Of a stretch of 64,000 bases of DNA, positions 1-8,188 are shown piece by piece. The notes beneath the pieces were generated by a model. The model was not told the origin of the DNA. It did no database searches and was given only the letters and a program-made list of their open reading frames with translations. Source of the DNA: Nocardia asteroides. GTDB taxonomy: Bacteria; Actinomycetota; Actinomycetes; Mycobacteriales; Mycobacteriaceae. The stretch is from NCBI RefSeq assembly GCF_900637185.1, contig NZ_LR134352.1:3586001-3650000 (forward strand), written 5' to 3'. Position 1 is the first letter of the stretch, and each line of letters begins with the position of its first letter. The position numbers and the translations under genes are program-made.

Positions 1-2
1 AC

Positions 3-230
3 ATCGGCGGCCAGTTCTTCGCCACCGCCGCGGTCGACCCCCGTTTCGCGAGTGCCCTGGTCGGCCTGCTGCACCACCCGCAACCCTTCCTTCCCATCGA
101 AACCCCCGACCAGGCCGCCGCGTACATCGAGGAGGTGACCGGCACTCCCGCAGCCGACCTGCTCGCCCGCTTCCAGCCCGCGGGCCGCTTCGCCCGCTCC
201 GAGTACGGCGCGGCCCTCAGCAGGGCCTGA
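3..230 (+). CDS. C-terminal fragment of an unidentified protein (5' end outside window)
   Basis: An open frame enters from the left edge and ends at the TGA at 228-230, giving the last 75 residues of a protein whose start lies outside the window. The tail reads as ordinary high-GC coding sequence with an acidic helix-like stretch (AAAYIEEVTG) and ends ...SEYGAALSRA. I cannot assign a family from this fragment. A 14-bp hairpin lies just after the stop, consistent with the end of a transcription unit. Confidence 0.6.
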   Translation: MGGQFFATAAVDPRFASALVGLLHHPQPFLPIETPDQAAAYIEEVTGTPAADLLARFQPAGRFARSEYGAALSRA

Positions 231-239
231 CAGCACGTC

Positions 240-288
240 CGGTCGCCGTCGTCGCCGTCGTCGCCTCGCCGCGCGACGACGGCGACCG
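240..288 (+). terminator. Hairpin after the first gene, probable terminator
   Basis: The arm at 240-253 (CGGTCGCCGTCGTC) is perfectly complementary to the arm at 275-288, a 14-bp GC stem with a 21-nt loop, placed 9 nt after the stop codon at 230. It has no T-tract, as is common for actinobacterial terminator hairpins. The function is inferred from position and stem strength. Confidence 0.45.
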
Positions 289-358
289 ATCACCTCGGTC
301 GGTCCGCATCGCGAGAACGTCCCACTGAGCGCGCCGTGACTACGCCGACGGCCGAAAG

Positions 359-1222
359 GTGTGCGAGCATTCCGCCGTGGCTGGTGGAACCGATAATTGG
401 CCGGTCGTCGACCTGGCCGACCTCCTCGACGTGCTCGATCTCGCCGAGATCGCGCCCGGACGATTCCGCGCGCGGAACGTGACATCGACGCTGCCGACGA
501 CACTGGGCAGCCAGACGCTGGCGCAGGCCGTGGTGGCGGCCGAGCGCACCGTCCCGCACATGGCGGTGCAATCGCTGCACGGGGTGTTCCCGCGCGGTGG
601 GTACGCCGACCGCACGGTCGAGGTGCACGTCGAGGTGGTCCAGTCGGGGCGCGCGCTGGCGACCGTGCAGGTGTCCTTCCGGCAGGACGAGCGCGAACAC
701 GCCCGGGTGCTGGCCATGCTCAGCGTCGACGAACCGGACTTCCTCGACCATCACGCCGTACTGCCCGCCGACGTACCGGGACCCGGCGACTGCGCCGACC
801 TGCCGTGCGCCCTGCTCCCGTGGGAGGTTCGGACGCCCGGCGGCGCCGACGCCCTGGCACTCGACCTGGCGGGACCACCCACGCTGGACGTGTGGATGCG
901 TTGTGACAAGGCCCCCGACCTGCCGATGCTGTCGCGGGCACTGCTTGCCCATGGGAGCGAGGGTTTCCTGGGACCGGCCGCCCTGCGCCCGTACCCACAG
1001 GCCGAGATCGCGCGCCTCGGCGGCCGCGGCAGGTCGGCCATGCTCACCCAGACCATCACCTTCCACCGGCCCTTCACCGTGCACGACTGGCTGCTGCTGC
1101 GCTGCGAGAGCCCGTTCGCGGGCGCGGGCCGCATGTTCGCGCGGATCCAGATATTCACGGCCGGAGGCGAACTGGTGGCCTCCGTGGATTCGCACGGGCT
1201 GATGCGCGCGCAGGACCGCTAG
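359..1222 (+). CDS. Acyl-CoA thioesterase, double hot-dog (TesB-like) family
   Basis: The 287-residue product has the layout of TesB/YbbB-like acyl-CoA thioesterases: two hot-dog halves separated by a linker. The N-terminal half carries the conserved stretch MAVQSLHGVFPRGG followed by beta strands of the type VEVHVEVVQSGRALATVQVS. The C-terminal half contains the segment AMLTQTITFHRPF. Such enzymes hydrolyse acyl-CoA to free acid and CoA in the cytoplasm. The start used is GTG at 359; a second in-frame GTG lies at 377. The stop at 1220-1222 overlaps the stop of the convergent TetR gene. Substrate chain length cannot be read from the sequence. Confidence 0.75.
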   Translation: MCEHSAVAGGTDNWPVVDLADLLDVLDLAEIAPGRFRARNVTSTLPTTLGSQTLAQAVVAAERTVPHMAVQSLHGVFPRGGYADRTVEVHVEVVQSGRALATVQVSFRQDEREHARVLAMLSVDEPDFLDHHAVLPADVPGPGDCADLPCALLPWEVRTPGGADALALDLAGPPTLDVWMRCDKAPDLPMLSRALLAHGSEGFLGPAALRPYPQAEIARLGGRGRSAMLTQTITFHRPFTVHDWLLLRCESPFAGAGRMFARIQIFTAGGELVASVDSHGLMRAQDR

Positions 1223-1839
1223 CCGTCCGATCCCGCGCCTTCGCACAGGATCTTGGTGGTGAGCGCGCGCACCATGCCGCGCACCTTCGGTGGCGGTACC
1301 TCACCGGCGATGAGGTAGGGCCGCACGGCGGCGAGTGGCAGGTCGAAGAGCGCGAACAAGGTCTGATCCTTGGGCAGGCCGGTCTGCGCCGCGATCGTGG
1401 CCACCACGGCCTTGATCTCCCGCGTCTGCTCCTGCTGCAACTCCTCGTGCTCGCGCCGCGACTCGGCGGACCAGGATTCGGGCTCGAACGCGGGCGCGCC
1501 CGCTTGCATCACGGCCGCCGATGCCGGATTGCGGCGGCACCAGCTCACCATCCATTCCGCGGCGCGCACGCCGTCCGCCGGCGTGGGCGTCGCGCCGAGT
1601 GCCCGCCGATAGCCGTCGTGGAACTCCCGCACCGTGTGCAGCCAGACTGCGGCCAGCAGGGCGGGACGATCGGGAAACCGGTGGTACACAGACCCGCTCG
1701 GCGCGTTGGCCGTGCGGGCCACCGCCCGCATCGTGAGCGCTCGCGCCCCGCCGGAGGCGAACAATCCGACGGCGGCGGCGAGGAGCGCCTCGGTGGAATG
1801 AGTAGTGGTTAAGCAGGTCCTGGCGGCCCAGCCCTTCAA
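1219..1839 (-). CDS. TetR-family transcriptional regulator
   Basis: The N-terminal segment has the TetR helix-turn-helix pattern: ALLAAAVGLFASGGARALT, then MRAVARTANAPSGSVYHRFP as the turn and recognition helix. A helical ligand-binding domain of about 140 residues follows. The start is uncertain. No ATG or GTG lies close to the first helix, so I used the in-frame TTG at 1839; the next upstream ATG is at 1902. Both overlap the 5' end of the divergent PaaI-type thioesterase gene, so the two promoters must overlap and local autoregulation is likely. The effector is unknown. Its 3' end overlaps the TesB-like gene by 4 bases. Confidence 0.75.
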   Translation of the reverse strand: MKGWAARTCLTTTHSTEALLAAAVGLFASGGARALTMRAVARTANAPSGSVYHRFPDRPALLAAVWLHTVREFHDGYRRALGATPTPADGVRAAEWMVSWCRRNPASAAVMQAGAPAFEPESWSAESRREHEELQQEQTREIKAVVATIAAQTGLPKDQTLFALFDLPLAAVRPYLIAGEVPPPKVRGMVRALTTKILCEGAGSDG

Positions 1840-2212
1840 CGACGTGGTGGGCGCGCGACTGGTCGCGTTCGGTGCGGGCGAAGCCGTCCTCGAGCTCGAC
1901 ATCGCGGATCGGCACCGGCAGCAGTTCGGGCTGGTCCACGGGGGAGTCCTGGCCTACTGCGCCGACAACGCCCTCACCTTCGCGGCGGGCACCGTGCTCG
2001 GGGCGGGCATCCTCACCACGGACGTGACCGTCAAATACCTGCGCGCCGCTCGCGACGGCAGACTCCGCACCAGCGCGGTCGTCGATCACCACGACCGGGG
2101 CCAGGCCACGTGCAGTGCCCGCATCGAGGCGGTCGGCGCCGACGGAACGGTGACCGTGTGCGCGCTGGCCTACGGCGCAGCCCGGGTGACCGAAGCGAAG
2201 CGGCCCGCGTGA
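1805..2212 (+). CDS. PaaI-family hot-dog thioesterase
   Basis: The 135-residue single hot-dog protein shows the PaaI/YbdB hallmark HGGVLAYCADNALTFAAG, in which the HGG turn precedes the catalytic helix. A beta sheet of the type TDVTVKYLRAARDG follows. Family members hydrolyse small or aromatic acyl-CoA thioesters. The GTG at 1805 is the only reasonable start, because an in-frame TGA lies at 1799-1801. It diverges from the TetR gene with which its 5' end overlaps, so it is a likely target of that regulator. It ends 7 nt from the convergent ATPase gene. Confidence 0.75.
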   Translation: MVKQVLAAQPFNDVVGARLVAFGAGEAVLELDIADRHRQQFGLVHGGVLAYCADNALTFAAGTVLGAGILTTDVTVKYLRAARDGRLRTSAVVDHHDRGQATCSARIEAVGADGTVTVCALAYGAARVTEAKRPA

Positions 2213-2219
2213 GACGCCG

Positions 2220-4277
2220 CTATCGTTCGTGCTCGCGTTCCGGTCCGTAGAGCTCGAGGTGCCACAGCTTGGCGATCACCCGCTCGATGCCCTGGGTGAG
2301 CTGGCGCCGGTAGGTCGAAAACGGCAGTCCGAGAAGCGCGGCGGCCCGTTCCTGCGTCGGTGCCGGACGCAGGAAGGTGCGGTCCAGGACGCGGTAGAGC
2401 TTCTCGCCGCGGGCGTCCTCGCGCACCGATTCGACCGTCGCGACGAGCAGCTCACCGAGCGTCGCGCCGGTCGCTGATCCGGACCGGCCGCGTACGACTT
2501 TCGACCGCAACAGCGGATTCCGGTCGAGACCGCCGCCGCGCCCCAGTCCGCGCAGTCCCGACCGGACCGCGTCGGCGAACTCGGGCTGGGACAGCACCAG
2601 CTCGGGGGTGGGCGCTTCGGGTCGCGTCGTCACCGCGCCGACGACCCGATCACTGGTCAGCTCCAGCCATTCCGGGACGCCGACCCGCCGCCAGTCGTGC
2701 GCGTACACCGCGTAGCGGCGCCCGCCCACCACGAAGTCGGCATCGCTCGCACGATGGAAATCGATGTGGTTCAGAAAGGGCTCCCACGCCTCGGCGTCCT
2801 CGAACGCGCCGATGAAATCCCAAGTCAGGCCCGGCTGGGACAGCCAGAAATGGGTCGAGCAGGCCGTGACCACATTGATGGTCGGGGAGGGGCCCTGGTT
2901 GTGCTCCGCATCGACGAGGAAGCGGCCCGCGTACACCGGCTCGCCGGGACGGGGCCGGCCGTATCGGGCGGCGTAGTCCCACATGGCGCGGGTGCCCGGA
3001 TCGGCCGACAGGTCGGCCTCGGTCGCGTCGTGCAGCGCCAGCCGGCCGAAGTACCCGATCGGGGTGCCGCCCGAGCCCACGATCACCACGAACTGTTCGG
3101 GCTGTCGCGTCAGCCAGAAGTCCACCAGCTCGGCCTGTTCCGGACCCTGATGCCGTGTGGTCATCGCCAGGATGGACTCGCGATGCACCGGCCGGTACCG
3201 GTCGGGGAAGGCCCGGCCGTAACTCGACCAGTCCCAGTACGCCGAGATGGCCGGGTTGTGGCGGTGCAGGAAGACCAGGTCGGCGACCGACCGACGGCCG
3301 TGCGCCGCCGTGACGTCGAGGACCTCGAGCAGGTGTGCGCGCACCCGGCGGTGCACCGCGAGGTAGGACTCGGGGTCGCGCCAGCGCAGGTCGGCGTCCA
3401 GGACGTCACGGGCGATCTCGTGGGGCGCGAGTCCCGATGGGCCGGGTTCGATGATCGCGAGCCCGCGCAGCCAGGCGAAGACATCGCCGCAGTCCGGTTC
3501 GTCCAGCGCCGCTCGCAGCAGGGCTTCGGTGGTGAACCGGACATGCGCGCACACCTCCAGCGCGGCCCGGTGACGCTTGCTCGGCACCGAATCGAGGAAG
3601 CGGGCCAGCAGCGCGCGCACCGCGTCGGGGGTGTCGACCAAGCTGGTCGGCAATGCACCGTCGGTCTGAGCCAGCACATCGGCCAGCAGGGCCAGGGCCA
3701 GCGGATGACCATGGGTGAGCGCGAGCATGCGGTCGTGGTGCGCCACGGGCACTTCGGCGATCCGGAGGTAGGTCCGGACATCGTCGGGGGCGAGATTGCG
3801 CAGGGAGACCACGCGTAGCAGATCCCGCCAGCCGGGGTCGTCGGACCAGCGGCGCGCGGGCGGCTGACGCGAAGCGATCACCACCAGAACGTTCGTGGTC
3901 AACCCCGGCAGGAAGGTCTGGCACAGCCAATCCTCCAGCGGCGCAAGGTGTTCGAAGGTGTCGACGAGGAGCACCGATCGCGGCTGCGCGGACGGCGGCT
4001 CCGTGACGGCCCCCGCGAAAGCCTCGGGCGATGGCTCGATCGCCCGCCCGTCCACCCGGACGGTGCTCGCGCCGGCGCCCGCGGCCACCTCGGCGAGTTC
4101 GGTGAGCAGCGTGGTCTTGCCGACGCCGCCGGGCCCGTAGAGGTACAGCACCGCGAACGGAAGTTCCGTCGCCGCGAGCGCCGACCGGAACAACTCGACT
4201 TCGGCGGTGCGCCCTACGAACCGCCGTCGTCGCGCCGAACGGAGCCGCGCGGCCACGGTGGTCGTCGGGTCGGTCAT
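2220..4277 (-). CDS. P-loop ATPase with GNAT-like middle region and C-terminal HTH-like segment
   Basis: The 685-residue protein begins with a STAND/AAA-type NTPase region. Walker A is GPGGVGKTTLL (about residue 44), Walker B is RSVLLVDTFEHL, and a segment of the form LVVIASRQPPARRWS resembles the sensor region. The centre (about 350-520) reads like an acetyltransferase-fold or ligand-sensing module (EQFVVIVGSGGTPIGYFGRL). The C terminus has an HTH-like stretch (ERAAALLGLPFSTYRRQL). The likely role is an ATP-dependent signal-responsive regulator, but this is inferred. The start is ATG 4277 rather than 4298, because the latter runs into the upstream gene. It lies 13 nt behind the FAD monooxygenase gene and is probably co-transcribed with it. 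Confidence 0.65.
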   Translation of the reverse strand: MTDPTTTVAARLRSARRRRFVGRTAEVELFRSALAATELPFAVLYLYGPGGVGKTTLLTELAEVAAGAGASTVRVDGRAIEPSPEAFAGAVTEPPSAQPRSVLLVDTFEHLAPLEDWLCQTFLPGLTTNVLVVIASRQPPARRWSDDPGWRDLLRVVSLRNLAPDDVRTYLRIAEVPVAHHDRMLALTHGHPLALALLADVLAQTDGALPTSLVDTPDAVRALLARFLDSVPSKRHRAALEVCAHVRFTTEALLRAALDEPDCGDVFAWLRGLAIIEPGPSGLAPHEIARDVLDADLRWRDPESYLAVHRRVRAHLLEVLDVTAAHGRRSVADLVFLHRHNPAISAYWDWSSYGRAFPDRYRPVHRESILAMTTRHQGPEQAELVDFWLTRQPEQFVVIVGSGGTPIGYFGRLALHDATEADLSADPGTRAMWDYAARYGRPRPGEPVYAGRFLVDAEHNQGPSPTINVVTACSTHFWLSQPGLTWDFIGAFEDAEAWEPFLNHIDFHRASDADFVVGGRRYAVYAHDWRRVGVPEWLELTSDRVVGAVTTRPEAPTPELVLSQPEFADAVRSGLRGLGRGGGLDRNPLLRSKVVRGRSGSATGATLGELLVATVESVREDARGEKLYRVLDRTFLRPAPTQERAAALLGLPFSTYRRQLTQGIERVIAKLWHLELYGPEREHER

Positions 4278-4290
4278 CGCGTGTGGTCCA

Positions 4291-5634
4291 TCAGGCACCG
4301 ATCCCCGGTGCTCGGCGCATGCCGATCATCACCCGCGCGATAGTAGTCGGCGTCAGCAGCCGCCCCGGGTGATCGAGCAACGCCGACACCCGCAGGAACC
4401 GCGCCGCCACGATCGGATCGTGCCTGCCGACTTCGAGCAATCGGCGGACATAGCCGTTGACCAGCCGGATCCGGGCCGTCCGCCGCCCCGGCACCAGCGG
4501 CTGGGTCAGATCAGCACCCACGGCCAGCTCCCACGCGACACCCACCGGAACCGCGGCGGAACGGAAGAAGCGGCGCTCCAGGTCGTCGCCTGCGGTGCGC
4601 AGACACTCGCGCAGCGCCACGGCCTGCAACGCGGCGATCGACATGCCCTGCGCGTAGATGGGGTTGAAACCACACATCGCGTCGCCCAGCGCGATCAGCC
4701 CACGGGGGAAGCGGTCGGCCAGGTCGTAGCGTCGCCGTCGATTGGCGTCGTACCGGTAGGTCACCACCGTCGACTGCGGCTCCGCGCGGCGCAGCGCGTC
4801 GAGCACATGGGGCGGCGCGAACGGTGCGACGAAGTCGACCAGGTCGTCGAAAGTCGTGCCGGGGTGATGATCGCGGTAGCCGGTGGCGGTGAACAGCCAG
4901 CTGTCGTCCTCGGTGGCGAACAACGCCATCCCGATCGGCCGGTCCGGGGCAGGCCCGATCAACACCAGGTTCTCCGGTTCCGTGCCGGGCGCCAAGCGCA
5001 GCGACAGGCTCGAATAGCCGATATGGACCGACACCGTCTCCTCGGGCGGTGTTTTGTAGCCGAGTTCGGTCAGCCAGGCCGGTGTGCGGGTGCCGCGGCC
5101 CATCGCGTCCACGACGAGGTCGGCCGTGAGCGCTTCCGCCGCGCTGCCGAGCGTGCGCGCGATGATCCGGACACCGGTGACCCGATCTTCGGCCTCCGCC
5201 GGAATCAGGCCCACGGCATCGCGGCCGTCCGCGAAGTGCACCGAGGGCAGCGCCCGGACCCGTTCGCGCACTCGCGCTTCCAATCGCAGCCTGGTCGGCA
5301 GATACGTCGTCACCTGCGGCTGCACGGCAGCCGAGAGACGGTTGCCCGCGACGGAGAAGTAGAACCCGGTGTAGTCGTCGATGGCCTTGGCCCCCGCGCC
5401 GACCAGTTCGTCGAGCAGACCGGGGAACAAGCTCTCCAACGCCTCGGAACCGCTGGGCAGCAGCGCGTGCACATGCTTGCCCTGCGGCACCCCGCGCCGC
5501 GGACTGTGACCGTCGTCGAGCCGATCCCGCTCCACCACCGTCACCCGGTCATACGAATCCGACAGAACCCTGGCGGCGAGCAGCCCCGCCATACTCGCGC
5601 CCAGCACCACGGCGTGCTCACCTCGGCGAACCAT
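4291..5634 (-). CDS. FAD-dependent monooxygenase / oxidoreductase
   Basis: The 447-residue flavoprotein starts with a Rossmann dinucleotide fold (AVVLGASMAGLLAARVLSD, ending in the VVERD acidic strand). Its C-terminal half has the GD motif ALGDAMCGFNPIYAQGMS, typical of class A FAD monooxygenases of the PHBH/squalene-epoxidase type. The ATG at 5634 was chosen because AGGAGG lies 6 nt upstream; the longer frame to 5694 lacks this. It is first in a two-gene unit with the ATPase/HTH protein. Substrate is unknown. Confidence 0.75.
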   Translation of the reverse strand: MVRRGEHAVVLGASMAGLLAARVLSDSYDRVTVVERDRLDDGHSPRRGVPQGKHVHALLPSGSEALESLFPGLLDELVGAGAKAIDDYTGFYFSVAGNRLSAAVQPQVTTYLPTRLRLEARVRERVRALPSVHFADGRDAVGLIPAEAEDRVTGVRIIARTLGSAAEALTADLVVDAMGRGTRTPAWLTELGYKTPPEETVSVHIGYSSLSLRLAPGTEPENLVLIGPAPDRPIGMALFATEDDSWLFTATGYRDHHPGTTFDDLVDFVAPFAPPHVLDALRRAEPQSTVVTYRYDANRRRRYDLADRFPRGLIALGDAMCGFNPIYAQGMSIAALQAVALRECLRTAGDDLERRFFRSAAVPVGVAWELAVGADLTQPLVPGRRTARIRLVNGYVRRLLEVGRHDPIVAARFLRVSALLDHPGRLLTPTTIARVMIGMRRAPGIGA

Positions 5635-5694
5635 CACGAACCTCCTGTGATCTCGATGATGGTGTGAGGTTCGGGCAGATGATTGCTCGGTCAC

Positions 5695-5908
5695 CAGACC
5701 GTTTCGCTGCTCATTCGGACCGGGCAGTGCCCGATTCCGCGGCAGCGCGCGAGTCCCTGGGGTAGCCGACTACGCGTGCCCACCCAGTGCGTCGACAACG
5801 GCCGCGTCGCCATCGACGGCCTGCCCGGTCCGAAGATCGGCGGCGACGTCACCGCCGAGGGCGGTACCGATCTCACCGTCTTCGAGAACGGCGATGTCCG
5901 CTGGGCCC
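5695..5908. other. Intergenic stretch with a possible coding remnant
   Basis: Between the FAD monooxygenase promoter and the 3' end of the carbonic anhydrase gene, the plus strand reads open with a protein-like segment (VAIDGLPGPKIGGDVTAEGG, then TDLTVFENGDVRWALS) around 5776-5915. It has no good start or ribosome site, and it continues into the antisense of the carbonic anhydrase gene. It may be a remnant of a lost gene; I cannot assign a family. Confidence 0.25.
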
Positions 5909-6400
5909 TCAGTCCAGGACTTCGTTCAGTTTCCCGGTCGCGACGTCGAAGACGAATCCGCGCAGGGAGGTGGTGCGGGTGATGAACGGGCTGCGCTCGA
6001 TGCGGCGCAGCGAGTTGCGGACGTCCTCGTCGAGATCGCCGAACGCTTCGGCGGACCAGGTCGGCTTGATGCCGATCTCGTCCTGGATGCCGCGTTTGAA
6101 GTCGTCGTCGGTGAAGGTGAGCATGCCGCAGTCGGTGTGGTGGATCAGGATGATCTCGGTGGTGCCGAGCAGCCGCTGACTGATGGCCAGCGAGCGGATC
6201 TCGTCGTCGGTGACCACGCCACCCGCGTTCCGGATGACGTGCGCTTCACCGTCCTGCAAGCCCAGGATGCGGTAGACGTCGAGACGGGCGTCCATGCACG
6301 CCACCACGGCGACGTGCTTGCTGGGCGGCAGCGGCAGCGGGCCGCTGAACTGCGCGGCGTACGCGGCGTTGTTGCCGAGATATTCGTCGGTGACGGTCAT
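5909..6400 (-). CDS. Beta-class carbonic anhydrase
   Basis: The 163-residue protein matches beta-carbonic anhydrases of the Rv1284 type. It has the first zinc-ligand motif CMDARLDV (Cys with the Asp-Arg dyad), the glycine-rich stretch HVIRNAGG, and the second zinc motif HHTDCGM (His and Cys). These enzymes hydrate CO2 to bicarbonate in the cytoplasm. Length agrees with the short mycobacterial enzymes. The ATG at 6400 is the natural start, directly preceding TVTDEYLGNNA. It lies in the same orientation as the thiamine-salvage operon, about 140 nt downstream, but is not obviously part of it. Confidence 0.9.
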   Translation of the reverse strand: MTVTDEYLGNNAAYAAQFSGPLPLPPSKHVAVVACMDARLDVYRILGLQDGEAHVIRNAGGVVTDDEIRSLAISQRLLGTTEIILIHHTDCGMLTFTDDDFKRGIQDEIGIKPTWSAEAFGDLDEDVRNSLRRIERSPFITRTTSLRGFVFDVATGKLNEVLD

Positions 6401-6540
6401 GGCGGCGTCCTCGGGTCGATGGGTGGCGACATACGAATCTCCGCATCCATGGTCGACGCACTGCTTGCGGGCGGCCAGAGATCCGCGCACGGCGAGGCGA
6501 AGGGTCGTTCGCGGCGGTGCGAAGGAGTAGAAACGGCGCG

Positions 6541-7347
6541 CTACCGCTGCTCGGCGAGCGCCCGGCGCGATTCCTCGTGCAGGACCGTGAGGAGTTTCTC
6601 CTCCAGCGCGGCGAACTCGGGCGAGGTGATCATCGACAACCCGCGCGGTCGTGGCAGGTCGACGCGCAGTTCGTAGCGCACGGTGGCCGGGCGCGCCGAC
6701 AGGACGATCACCCGGTCCGACAGGTACACCGCTTCCCGGACGTCGTGGGTGATCATCAGGACCATCCAGCGATACCGCTGCCACACCTCCTGCAGCCAGG
6801 ACTGCATCTCGGTGCGGGTCAGCGAGTCGAGTGCGCCGAAGGGCTCGTCGAGGAGCAGCAGTTCGCGCTCCTGGACAACGGTCCGCAGCAGTGCCGCGCG
6901 CTGCCGCATGCCGCCCGACAGCTGGAACGGGCGGGCATCCTCGAAGCCGGACAGACCGAAGACGGGGAACAGGGCGCGGGCCCGGCGCCGGGCCTCCGCC
7001 TTCGCCACACCCTGGACCCGCAGGCCGAGGATGGTGTTGTCGAGGACCGTTCGCCAGGGGAAGAGCAGGTCCTTCTGCGGCATGTAGGCGCAGTGCGATG
7101 CGGTGTCCTCGCCGTCGGCCGCGCGGAAACCGACGCTGCCGGAGTCGGGGGATTCGAGGCCGGCCAGCATGTTGAACACGGTGCTCTTGCCGCACCCGCT
7201 CGGGCCGATGACCGTGACGAACTCGCCCGACCGGACGGTGAACGAGACCCCGCCCAGTACCTCGAGGTCCGGGGTGCCCCGGCCCGGCTGGGGGAACGAT
7301 TTGGTGAGCTGGTCGACGACGATGCGGTCGTCGGCGGCGTCAGTCAC
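6541..7347 (-). CDS. thiZ: ABC transporter ATP-binding protein, thiamine-precursor importer (ThiZ-like)
   Basis: The 268-residue ABC ATPase has Walker A GPSGCGKST, signature LSGGMRQRAA and Walker B LLLLDEPFGALD, with the D-loop and H-switch MITHD following. It belongs to the SsuB/TauB/ThiZ branch. It starts at GTG 7347 and overlaps the permease gene by 8 nt. It is the last gene of the riboswitch-controlled tenA-thiYXZ operon, so its substrate is inferred to be a pyrimidine (HMP or formylaminopyrimidine-like) thiamine precursor rather than a sulfonate or taurine. Confidence 0.8.
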   Translation of the reverse strand: MTDAADDRIVVDQLTKSFPQPGRGTPDLEVLGGVSFTVRSGEFVTVIGPSGCGKSTVFNMLAGLESPDSGSVGFRAADGEDTASHCAYMPQKDLLFPWRTVLDNTILGLRVQGVAKAEARRRARALFPVFGLSGFEDARPFQLSGGMRQRAALLRTVVQERELLLLDEPFGALDSLTRTEMQSWLQEVWQRYRWMVLMITHDVREAVYLSDRVIVLSARPATVRYELRVDLPRPRGLSMITSPEFAALEEKLLTVLHEESRRALAEQR

Positions 7348-8188
7348 GTCGGCTCCTGTTCTCCGCGCGTGCCCACGGTGCGACGAGGCGTTCGATCGCG
7401 AACGTCGACAGGTAGAGCGTGATGCTCAGCAGCGCCGTGACCAGCACCGCCGCCAGGACCAGATCGGTGCGGAACGAGTTCTTCTGCAGGCTCATATAGA
7501 TCCCGAGACCGACGCTCGCGCCGACATATTCGGCGAACACCGCCCCGACGACCGCGTAGGTGATGCCGATCCGCAGCGCCGTGAAGAACCGCGGCAGCGC
7601 GGACGGCAGACGTACATACCGGAACTCCTGGAGCCGGGAGGCACCCATGCTGCGCAGCAGCGCGCCCGCGTCCCGGTCGGCGGCGGCGAATCCCTCGATC
7701 AGCCCGACCGCCATGGGGAAGAAGGTGACCAGCGCGACCACCAGCACCTTCGGCAGCAGACCGAATCCGAACCAGATGATCATCAACGGCGCGATCGCCA
7801 CGATCGGCACGGTCTGCGACGCGACGAACAGCGGCACCAGCGCCCGCCGCAGCCACGGCGAGAAGTCCACGATCACCGCCAGCGTCCACGCCAGGACCAG
7901 CGACACCGCGAACCCCACCAGCGTCACCTGCAGGGTGGCCGTCGCATGGGTGCCGATCTCGGCCCGGTGTGCCCAGCCCTGCTGGACCACCCGCAGCGGC
8001 GACGGCAGCACCTGCGGACGTACACCACTGCTCGTGACGTAGACCTGCCAGATCACGACGAGTACCGCCACCGTGACGAACGACGGCACCGCCCACCGGA
8101 TCCCGGCCCAGCGGCCCGCCGCGCCGCCACTCGCGGGGGCCCGCGGCGGCGCGGCTACGGACGGCTCACGGGGTGTCGAGGTACTCAT
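7340..8188 (-). CDS. thiX: ABC transporter permease, thiamine-precursor importer (ThiX-like)
   Basis: The 282-residue integral membrane protein has about six hydrophobic helices and the EAA-type cytoplasmic loop (GALLRSMGASRLQEFRYVRL) that contacts the ATPase. The N-terminal 25 residues are Pro/Ala rich and cytoplasmic. Start ATG 8188 lies inside the end of the binding-protein gene, a 23-nt overlap, which implies translational coupling. Homologues in this branch move sulfonates, nitrate or HMP; the TPP riboswitch and TenA upstream favour a thiamine precursor. Confidence 0.8.
   Translation of the reverse strand: MSTSTPREPSVAAPPRAPASGGAAGRWAGIRWAVPSFVTVAVLVVIWQVYVTSSGVRPQVLPSPLRVVQQGWAHRAEIGTHATATLQVTLVGFAVSLVLAWTLAVIVDFSPWLRRALVPLFVASQTVPIVAIAPLMIIWFGFGLLPKVLVVALVTFFPMAVGLIEGFAAADRDAGALLRSMGASRLQEFRYVRLPSALPRFFTALRIGITYAVVGAVFAEYVGASVGLGIYMSLQKNSFRTDLVLAAVLVTALLSITLYLSTFAIERLVAPWARAENRSRRD

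Noticed and set aside
5909..7195. 428-codon frame joining carbonic anhydrase to upstream sequence
   Set aside because: Only the last 163 codons are coding; the upstream part is the shadow of the ThiZ-like ATPase gene in another frame.
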